DNA from: T1Sed10-7 sp041685505
GTDB lineage: Bacteria > Actinomycetota > Nitriliruptoria > Nitriliruptorales > Nitriliruptoraceae
NCBI GenBank assembly: GCA_041685505.1
Contig: JAWLFQ010000065.1
Span: 1 to 14,400 of the forward strand
Direction: 5' to 3'
Length of the DNA stretch: 14,400 nt
Shown: piece after piece, positions 5,966-11,698 of the stretch
How the letters are laid out: the number at the start of each line of letters is the position of its first letter
How positions within the stretch are numbered: position 1 is the first letter of the stretch
Program-made: the position numbers and the translations under genes
Notes under the pieces: model-generated
Seen by the model: only the letters and a program-made list of their open reading frames with translations
Database searches by the model: none
What the model was told of the DNA's origin: nothing

Positions 5966-7039
5966 TCAGACCGAGATGGTGGCCGGCTCGGCCTCGGGTT
6001 CGGCAGCGGTGATGCCGGTACCACCAGCCAGCCACCGCTCGGCGTCGATGGCGGCACGGCACCCGGTCCCGGCCGCGGTCACGGCCTGACGGTAGGTGTG
6101 GTCCATCACGTCCCCGCACGCGAAGACACCCTGCACGTTGGTGGCGGTGGACGGCTCGTCGACCAGCAGGTAGCCCTCGTCGTCGGTGTCGAGCACATCG
6201 CTGAACAGCCAGGTGTTCGGGATGTGGCCGATGGCCAGGAACAGCCCGTCGGCGGCCAGGGTGCGCTGCTCGCCGGTGACGGTGTCGGTCAGAACGACGC
6301 CACTCATCAGCCCGTTCTCACCGAGGATCTCGGAGACCGTGGCCTGCAGCGCGAACTCGATCTTGTCGTTGGCGAAGGCACGTTCCTGCATGATCACCGA
6401 GGCGCGCAGCTGATCGCGGCGGTGGACGACCGTCACCTTGGCAGCGAACTTGGTGAGGAAGGTCGCCTCCTCCATCGCGGAGTCCCCGCCGCCGACGACG
6501 ATGACGTGCTTGTCCCGGAAGAAGAACCCGTCGCAGGTCGCGCACGCGGACACCCCCGAGCCCCACAGCTCGTCCTCACCCGGGACCTCCAGGCGGCGTG
6601 GCTTCGCGCCGGTGGCCACGATCACCGAACGGGTACGCAACCGCAGTCCCGACGCCGTGGTCAGCACCTTCGGGTCGGCGGTGGCGTCCACCGAGGTGAC
6701 GTCCTCGGTGATGAAGTGGGTCCCGAAACGTGCCGCCTGGTCGCGCATGTTCTGGATCAGTTCCGGCCCCATCACCCCGTCGGCGAAGCCGGGGAAGTTC
6801 TCCACGTCGGTGGTCAGCGTCAGCTGCCCACCCGTCGGCCCGCCGTCGAGCACACCCTCGATCAGGATGGGCTCGAGGTTGGCGCGTGCCGCGTAGATCG
6901 CGGCGGTCAGCCCGGCGGGTCCCGAACCGATGATGATGGCCTCGTGTACGCGGTCGGCCAGTTCAGGGTCGCCGGTGGGCTGGCTGGCCTGCGCCGGGGC
7001 ACCGGTCGGGGTGAGCGAGATCTGCGGGATGTCTGCCAT
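5966..7039 (-). CDS. trxB: Thioredoxin reductase (NADPH)
   Basis: A 357-residue flavoprotein that passes electrons from NADPH through FAD to thioredoxin. The FAD-binding GSGPAG is at 38-43, the redox motif CATC at 166-169, the NADPH-binding GGGDSA at 183-188 followed by HRR (206-208), and the second FAD motif VFACGDV at 305-311. All catalytic features are intact. The start at ATG 7039 is supported by GAGG (7050-7047) seven bases upstream; the frame continues to 7132 but without a comparable site. The N-terminus before the first FAD motif is about 30 residues longer than in E. coli TrxB, a Pro/Gln-rich stretch of no evident function. A SigR/SigH-type promoter candidate lies about 110 bases upstream. 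In mycobacteria trxB follows the anti-sigma gene directly; here a divergent gene intervenes. Confidence 0.97.
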   Translation of the reverse strand: MADIPQISLTPTGAPAQASQPTGDPELADRVHEAIIIGSGPAGLTAAIYAARANLEPILIEGVLDGGPTGGQLTLTTDVENFPGFADGVMGPELIQNMRDQAARFGTHFITEDVTSVDATADPKVLTTASGLRLRTRSVIVATGAKPRRLEVPGEDELWGSGVSACATCDGFFFRDKHVIVVGGGDSAMEEATFLTKFAAKVTVVHRRDQLRASVIMQERAFANDKIEFALQATVSEILGENGLMSGVVLTDTVTGEQRTLAADGLFLAIGHIPNTWLFSDVLDTDDEGYLLVDEPSTATNVQGVFACGDVMDHTYRQAVTAAGTGCRAAIDAERWLAGGTGITAAEPEAEPATISV

Positions 7040-7149
7040 GGTGGGACCTCTGGGAGCGGTGAGGGTGGGGCGGCCGGTCGAGGTGGGCGTCGAGTCGCGA
7101 GCCGAGGGCGCGGGTCGTCGACGCCGCTGCACGGCGCGTCGCTCAACGT

Positions 7150-7177
7150 AACGACGGGCTCGGGCACCGTATTCCCC
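7150..7177 (-). promoter_or_regulatory. SigR/SigH-like (ECF) promoter candidate of trxB
   Basis: On the minus strand GGGGAAT (7177-7171) is followed by 18 bases and then GTT (7152-7150). GGAAT-N18-GTT is the consensus for Streptomyces SigR, and thioredoxin genes are classic SigR/SigH targets. A CGTC also falls 14 bases after GGAAT, so recognition by a SigM-like factor is conceivable. Transcription would begin near 7143, giving a leader of about 100 bases. Confidence 0.6.
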
Positions 7178-7211
7178 TGACCGCAGGCAGGACGACGTCG
7201 GCGGTCAGGGG
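7174..7211. repeat. Perfect 11-bp inverted repeat overlapping the trxB -35 element
   Basis: CCCCTGACCGC (7174-7184) and GCGGTCAGGGG (7201-7211) are perfect reverse complements separated by 16 bases. The left arm overlaps the GGGGAAT -35 element of the trxB promoter candidate. As it lies between divergent genes a terminator role is unlikely; an operator for trxB and/or the gene at 7273 is more plausible. The rest of the 233-base divergent region holds the trxB leader and the TACCCT box. Confidence 0.6.
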
Positions 7212-7259
7212 CGACCACCCACCGCGATGCCGTCCGCGTCCGTGGATGCGCCCGCGCAG

Positions 7260-7265
7260 TACCCT
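7260..7265 (+). promoter_or_regulatory. Candidate leaderless -10 box of the zinc-finger membrane protein
   Basis: TACCCT at -13 to -8 relative to the ATG at 7273. No Shine-Dalgarno precedes the ATG, so transcription probably begins at or next to the start codon. Confidence 0.45.
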
Positions 7266-7272
7266 AGACGGC

Positions 7273-7875
7273 ATGTCCGAACCTCTGTCCTGTGCCCGCC
7301 ACCCCTCGGTGGAGACGCGGCTGCGGTGCTCGGCCTGCGACGACCCGATCTGCACCGAGTGCGGCCGTGAGGCCGCCGTCGGCTACAAGTGTCCGGCCTG
7401 CGCGCGCCACCTCGATGGCACCACCGAGCTCCGCGGCTCCGCACGCGCAGCGAGCGGCGGTGCGCTGGAGCGCTTCAGCGCCGGCGTCAACCGCCGGGCC
7501 GGTCGAGGGTCCGAGGGCGGTTCCGCGGCAGGTGGCGGCTCCGGGCGGCTCGCTGTCCGGGTGGGTGCCCGGGCGACGGTGGTCGGGATCGCTGCCACCG
7601 TCCTCGGTGGCCTCGTCCTCGCCCCCGTGCTGCAGGGGGGCTTCTTCTTCCTGCTGTCGGCCGGGGCCATCGGCTGGGGCGTGGCTCGCGCGGTGTACTG
7701 GGGCAGCCAGGAGCGGAACTCGCCGTATGTGCGCGCGATCGCCATGACCCTCGCGGGGTTCACGGTCGCCATCGGAATGGCGTTCGCCGGGCTCGGTACC
7801 GCCCCGGGTGGGATCGTGTTCCTGGCCTATCCCGCGGCGGTGTACGGCGGTTGGCTGGTCGTCCGCGCGCGGTGA
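7273..7875 (+). CDS. Zinc-finger (B-box-like) multi-pass membrane protein
   Basis: 200 residues. The N-terminus carries a Cys/His cluster of the type found at the start of some actinobacterial rhomboid and membrane proteins: Cys7, His10, Cys19, Cys22, Cys27, Cys30, Cys40 and Cys43, enough for two zinc sites. A Gly/Ser/Arg-rich linker follows (about 52-92), then four hydrophobic segments (about 95-120, 122-143, 155-176 and 178-198) ending at a short basic tail. The rhomboid catalytic GxSG is absent, so it is not a protease. Its function is unknown. The ATG at 7273 is preferred over one 27 bases upstream because the Cys cluster begins right after it and a TANNNT box sits just before it. It diverges from trxB, converges with the anti-sigma gene, and interrupts the usual sigM-trxB linkage. 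Confidence 0.8.
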   Translation: MSEPLSCARHPSVETRLRCSACDDPICTECGREAAVGYKCPACARHLDGTTELRGSARAASGGALERFSAGVNRRAGRGSEGGSAAGGGSGRLAVRVGARATVVGIAATVLGGLVLAPVLQGGFFFLLSAGAIGWGVARAVYWGSQERNSPYVRAIAMTLAGFTVAIGMAFAGLGTAPGGIVFLAYPAAVYGGWLVVRAR

Positions 7876-7923
7876 GCGCACACGTTGGACCCGGTGCGTC
7901 CGCGAGAGGAGCGCTGAGCAGCA

Positions 7924-9018
7924 CTACGACTGGTCGAAACGCAGCACCTGACAGGCGTCCAGTGTCAGGGTCCACGCCTCGATGCGGGTGAAGATGTCGC
8001 CGTCCGGATCGCGGCTGAGCAGACCGAAGATCGCCGCGTCCTCGCCGTCGATGGTCACCAGCTCGATCGTGGCCGGGATGGCCTGCTGGCCGGGATCGAG
8101 CAGCTCGGTCAGGCAGCGCCGCACGTCCTCGCTGCTGGCGGGATCGAGCACCCGCCCATCGCGGGTCATCAGCGGTTCCACGTCCCCCTGGGCCTCATCC
8201 CGCTGAGCGGCGTCCCCATCCGGTGCGGCGCCCTGCTCGCCGTCGGCCCCACCACCGCCCTCGGGGTCCTGCGTGGTCGCCAGACCAGCGGTCACCGCTG
8301 CCCCGAGCACGCGTCGCTGCACCTCTTCAGCGAGGCGGACACCGTCCTCGGGGGGGAGACGGCGCTGCGCGAGGGCCTGCAGCACCGGATCGCCGAGGGG
8401 CCCCTGCGCGTCCTCGCCGGTCGCCGTGGTGGTCCGCCCCTCGTCGATCACCACCGGGAGGTCACCGGGCGGCGCCGCCTCGGTCCCCGACAGGGCCCGT
8501 TCCTCCTCCGGGAGGACCTCGCTCGTGTCGGCCTGCGTCATGGCCTGGTCCCCGCTGCGCTCCGGCATGAGCTGGCCGATGCCGATGACCCCGCCGGCCA
8601 GCAGGGCGAGGCCCGCAGCGACACCGGCCGTGGTCGCCACCACGGGCCGTCGGCGTCGTCGCTGCGCGAGCTCGTCGACCGCTCGTCCGGAGGCTTCGGC
8701 CGTGGTCGGCGCCACCGCGACGGCGTCGGTGGCCGGCGGGTCGTGCGTGAGCGCCTCGTCGACGACCTGGGCCAGTGCCGCGTCCAGCCGCTCGCGTGCC
8801 CCCGCAGGCAGCGGTGTCGGCTCCAGGGCACCGAGGGCCCGCTCCGCGCGTTCGAGACCGGCCAGCAGCGCGCGCAGCTCGGCGTCGCCGGCGAGCTCCG
8901 CCTCCAGGGCGGCACGCTCCTCGGCATCCAGCGTCCCGTCGAGGTAGCTGGTGCAGCGCTCGATGTCGTCCACGGATGGTCCTTCGGGCCCGGCTCCGTC
9001 CGGGGGTGGGGTGCTCAT
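7924..9018 (-). CDS. Transmembrane anti-sigma factor for the adjacent ECF sigma factor
   Basis: 364 residues in three parts. The cytoplasmic domain (about 15-122) starts DDIERCTSYLDGTLDAEERAALEAEL, which resembles an anti-sigma helical domain; it lacks the HxxxCxxC zinc motif. One transmembrane helix follows (about 126-148) after an arginine run (120-124). A long extracytoplasmic region (150-364) has an acidic, Gly-rich low-complexity middle (about 249-281) and a compact C-terminal module (about 285-362) with two cysteines, Cys302 and Cys356, that could form a disulfide. The start overlaps the sigma stop as ATGA, so production of the two is coupled. It takes the place of mycobacterial RsmA (Rv3912) but is much larger outside the membrane. 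Its role as anti-sigma is inferred from position and layout. It is the last gene of the six-gene operon. Confidence 0.8.
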   Translation of the reverse strand: MSTPPPDGAGPEGPSVDDIERCTSYLDGTLDAEERAALEAELAGDAELRALLAGLERAERALGALEPTPLPAGARERLDAALAQVVDEALTHDPPATDAVAVAPTTAEASGRAVDELAQRRRRRPVVATTAGVAAGLALLAGGVIGIGQLMPERSGDQAMTQADTSEVLPEEERALSGTEAAPPGDLPVVIDEGRTTTATGEDAQGPLGDPVLQALAQRRLPPEDGVRLAEEVQRRVLGAAVTAGLATTQDPEGGGGADGEQGAAPDGDAAQRDEAQGDVEPLMTRDGRVLDPASSEDVRRCLTELLDPGQQAIPATIELVTIDGEDAAIFGLLSRDPDGDIFTRIEAWTLTLDACQVLRFDQS

Positions 9019-9614
9019 GGGTGGGACGTCGGCTCGTCACCGACGGTTCCCTCCGCCAGCAGCTGCGCCAGGCGGGCGCGGGCGCGTGACACGCGGCTCT
9101 TGACCGTCCCCGTGGCCAGATCGTGGACCGCAGCGGCCTCCGCGTAGCTGAGACCCTCCACCGCGACCAGCACCAGGAGCTGTCGGGACAGCGGATCGAG
9201 CTGGTCGAGCGCCGCGCGGACCGTCACCGCGGCGTCGGTGCCGGCGCTGGTGTCCTGCGCCACGGGCGCCTCGGCGAGGTCGCCGACCTCCGCCACGGGC
9301 GTCGAGGGCCGTCGGGCGTCGTGGCGGACGTGGTCGGTGCAGACGTTGCGGGCGACGCGGTAGAGCCAGGTCGACAGCTTCGCCTCGCCCCGGAAGGACG
9401 CGGCGTTGCGGGCGAGCTTGAGGAAGGTCTCCTGGGTGGCATCCTCGGCGTCACCGGCGGTGGACAGGACCATGTGGCAGACCGCGAACACGCGGCGGTG
9501 GTAGCGGTCGACCAGGGTGTGGAAGGCCGCCTCGCGCTCGGAGCGCTCGGACGCGACATCGAGGTAGCGGGCCAGCAGCTCCTCGTCGCTGGGTGTGGGG
9601 TCCGTCACCGGCAT
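9015..9614 (-). CDS. sigM: ECF RNA polymerase sigma factor (SigM-like)
   Basis: 199 residues. Region 2 (about 27-100) includes DAEDATQETFLKLARN and AKLSTWLYRVARNVCTDHVR, the core- and -10-binding helices. Region 4 (about 133-190) has QLDPLSRQLLVLVAVEGLSYAEAAAV followed by the recognition helix TGTVKSRVSRARARL. There is no C-terminal extension. It starts at ATG 9614, seven bases beyond the kinase stop, without a clear Shine-Dalgarno (the stretch reads CCTCC instead), so translation probably depends on coupling to the kinase. It overlaps its anti-sigma gene by four bases. Position and gene order match Rv3911 sigM, which responds to late or redox stress in mycobacteria; this supports the name but not a proven regulon. 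The trxB promoter candidate upstream of 7150 is a possible target. Confidence 0.93.
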   Translation of the reverse strand: MPVTDPTPSDEELLARYLDVASERSEREAAFHTLVDRYHRRVFAVCHMVLSTAGDAEDATQETFLKLARNAASFRGEAKLSTWLYRVARNVCTDHVRHDARRPSTPVAEVGDLAEAPVAQDTSAGTDAAVTVRAALDQLDPLSRQLLVLVAVEGLSYAEAAAVHDLATGTVKSRVSRARARLAQLLAEGTVGDEPTSHP

Positions 9615-9621
9615 CGTGGGC

Positions 9622-11301
9622 TCAGGAGGGGCCGAGGAAGCGCACCTGCGCCACCTCGGCGGTGAACTCGGCGCTGGTGCCGGCGCTCAGCCCGGTGATC
9701 CACAGCAGCCAGTACCGCTCCGTGGTGGTGTTGAAGGAGAAGGGTTGCTGGCTGAGGGTGTCGGTCTGCGATGCGCGGGGCTGCCCCCAGGCACGAGGCC
9801 CCGCCACCTCCGCCGGCAACCGATCGTTGGCGTACAGCTCCACGGCCAGCCCACCCCGGGCCAGCTCCAGGGACACCCCCCGGACATCCCGTGGCTCACC
9901 GAGGTCGAAGGCCAGCCCGATGCCCTCCTTGCGTCCACCGAAGTCCTCGTCCTCGTAGCCCTCGGTGACCCAGGTGGTCTGGGGGTCACCGTCGACGGTG
10001 TTGCCGACCAGCTCCGCGTTGTCGCCTTCGCCGGGTGCGTCGGGGTCGTAGACCTGCACCTCCTCGACGGGGTGGACCACCGCCGTGGTCGAGGACGGCT
10101 CGTTCTCCCCGGCACCCTGGAGGGCGTCGTAGGCGAAGACCGCGACCAGGGTGAGCACGATGCCGCCGAGTACCGCGGCTGCCAGTCGCCGGGCGTACTC
10201 CCGCCGGGTGGCCGGCATCGGTCCCGAGTAGGGCCGCTCGTCACGTAGGGCGGGCAGGGCGTGGTCCTCATCGGTATCGGCCACGGTCAGCAGCCCCGCG
10301 GTCACCTCGCTGGGTCTGGAGGTGACCAGTGAGGCCAGTGCCGTGGACATCGCGTCACCGTCGTCGTAGCGGTCGAAACGCTCGCGGCGGGTGGCGCGCA
10401 CGATCACGTCGTCGAGGGCACGCGGCACGTCGGCACGCAGCTGACGCGGTGGCAGCAGATCATGGGACAGGCGCATGGCCGCGGTGGCCGTAGGGGTGTC
10501 GCCGCTGAAGGCCGGACGGCCGGTCAGGGTCTCGTGGAGCAGCACACCCAGGGCGTAGATGTCGGCCCGGGCGTCGATCTCGCCCTCCTCGAGCTGCTCC
10601 GGGGCGACGTAGGCGGCGGTTCCCACCACGGTGCCCGGCGTGGTCAGGGTCGCGTCGGTGGACGAGAGTGCCTTGGCGATGCCGAAGTCCGTCACCTTCA
10701 CGGTGCCGTCGGCCGCGATGAGGATGTTGGCCGGCTTGACGTCGCGGTGGACCAGGCCGTGTCGGTGGGCCTCACCGAGCGCGGCAGCGACCTGCTCGCC
10801 CAGGGCAGCGACCGTGCCCGGCTCGAGCTGCTCGTGCTGGTCCAGCACCTGTTTGAGGCTCGGACCCGCGACGTGCTCCATGACGAGGTAGACGAGGTCG
10901 TCCTCCCGCCCGGTGTCGTAGATGCGGACGGCGTTGGGATGGTTGAGCTGGGCGGCGGAGCGTGACTCCCGCTCGAAGCGTTCGACCACCGTGGGCTCGT
11001 TGGCGTGGTGGGGGTGCAGCAGCTTGATGGCGACGGTGCGCGACAGGTTCTCGTCGAAGGCCCGCCACACGATCGCGGCACCACCGGAGGCGATCGGCTC
11101 CTGGAGGGCGTAGCGGCCGGCGAGGTGGCTGCGGTCCGGCCATGGCCGCGCGGCGGGTGACAGGGGTTCGCCGGGGGCGAAGCCGTCCTTGCCGACGATC
11201 GTTGGGGCATCGTCGGCGGGGCCCGTGGACGGGGCCTTTACCTCCGCCGGGTCCCCCGGCGGGGGATCGGTGGAGGCAGTGGGATCGGTCCGGTCGGCCA
11301 C
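9622..11301 (-). CDS. Membrane Ser/Thr protein kinase with extracellular discoidin-like domain
   Basis: 559 residues. After a Pro-rich N-terminus (1-60) comes a Hanks-type kinase domain (about 64-325): a variant glycine loop (IASGGAAIV, 70-78), Lys93 in VAIK, alpha-C Glu112, HRDVKPAN (185-192, catalytic Asp187), DFG (205-207), a Thr-rich activation loop (213-227) and APE (233-235). All key catalytic residues are present, so activity is expected. One helix (372-392) leads to an extracytoplasmic domain (about 410-557) with VDGDPQTTWVTEGY and FGGRKEGIGLAFDLG, resembling the discoidin/F5-8C-like domain at the end of mycobacterial MviN (Rv3910). There these parts are fused to the MurJ flippase and the kinase is a pseudokinase. 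Here the flippase part is missing. The start is GTG 11301, four bases after the previous gene. A cell-wall regulator sensing glycan or lipid II is plausible. Confidence 0.9.
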   Translation of the reverse strand: MADRTDPTASTDPPPGDPAEVKAPSTGPADDAPTIVGKDGFAPGEPLSPAARPWPDRSHLAGRYALQEPIASGGAAIVWRAFDENLSRTVAIKLLHPHHANEPTVVERFERESRSAAQLNHPNAVRIYDTGREDDLVYLVMEHVAGPSLKQVLDQHEQLEPGTVAALGEQVAAALGEAHRHGLVHRDVKPANILIAADGTVKVTDFGIAKALSSTDATLTTPGTVVGTAAYVAPEQLEEGEIDARADIYALGVLLHETLTGRPAFSGDTPTATAAMRLSHDLLPPRQLRADVPRALDDVIVRATRRERFDRYDDGDAMSTALASLVTSRPSEVTAGLLTVADTDEDHALPALRDERPYSGPMPATRREYARRLAAAVLGGIVLTLVAVFAYDALQGAGENEPSSTTAVVHPVEEVQVYDPDAPGEGDNAELVGNTVDGDPQTTWVTEGYEDEDFGGRKEGIGLAFDLGEPRDVRGVSLELARGGLAVELYANDRLPAEVAGPRAWGQPRASQTDTLSQQPFSFNTTTERYWLLWITGLSAGTSAEFTAEVAQVRFLGPS

Positions 11302-11305
11302 CGGT

Positions 11306-11689
11306 TCAGGTCCCGAGTTCGACGCGTCGCTCGCCGGTGCGCGTCAGCATCGGCCGCAGGGGCGGGATCCAGTGCACCACCAGGGTCCGCGCCTGACGTT
11401 CCACCTCCACCACCAGCATCCCTTGATCCCGCTCGAAGGCCGTGAGTCCGACGCCGCGCATGTCGGCGACGTCCTCGGCCGCCTCACGGGCGGCCGTCAG
11501 TGAACCTGATGCACGGTAGGCAACCGTCCCGGCTCGTGCGACCTCACCGGCGGCGTCGTCGGCGTCGATGTGGGCGTAGGTGATCGCAACCACCTCGAAG
11601 ATCACCAGCGCCAGCACCGCCAGCGTCACGACCAGGCGCAGGAGCCAGCTGAGGATGATGTCGCCCTGCTGCGAGTGCACCCCGCGCAT
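11306..11689 (-). CDS. Small single-pass membrane protein, 127 residues, TadE-like layout
   Basis: An N-terminal hydrophobic helix (about residues 13-37, LSWLLRLVVTLAVLALVIFE) is followed by an extracytoplasmic domain with an Ala-rich segment (IDADDAAGEVARAG, then a second block at 62-75) and a predicted beta-rich end (GMLVVEVERQARTLVVHWIPPL). This layout, a helix then an 'AAxAA' helical stretch then a small beta domain, resembles TadE/Flp-assembly-type pseudopilin-like proteins, but the match is too weak to assign one. Function unknown. GGAG lies five bases before the ATG 11689 and overlaps the previous stop (TGAGGAG), so translation is coupled to the DUF6049-like gene. It occupies the slot where murJ/mviN lies in other actinobacteria, directly upstream of the kinase. 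Confidence 0.8.
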   Translation of the reverse strand: MRGVHSQQGDIILSWLLRLVVTLAVLALVIFEVVAITYAHIDADDAAGEVARAGTVAYRASGSLTAAREAAEDVADMRGVGLTAFERDQGMLVVEVERQARTLVVHWIPPLRPMLTRTGERRVELGT

Positions 11690-11698
11690 GCCTGCTCC

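Noticed and set aside
5818..6057. Upstream extension of thioredoxin by 80 residues
   Set aside because: The extension is Pro/Arg/Ser-rich, reaches into trxB and lacks a ribosome binding site; the ATG at 5817 has one and gives a normal thioredoxin length.
5510..7180. Long plus-strand open frame over trxA and trxB
   Set aside because: It covers the intact thioredoxin and thioredoxin reductase genes on the other strand and has a low-complexity translation.
7876..7899. Possible terminator between the convergent zinc-finger protein and anti-sigma genes
   Set aside because: The best pairing is CGCAC with GTGCG across a 12-base loop, too weak to call; the 48-base gap shows nothing else.
11390..11410. 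GGAAC motif on the minus strand as an autoregulatory promoter before the kinase
   Set aside because: It lies inside the small membrane protein gene and is followed at the right spacing by GTG rather than GTT or CGTC.
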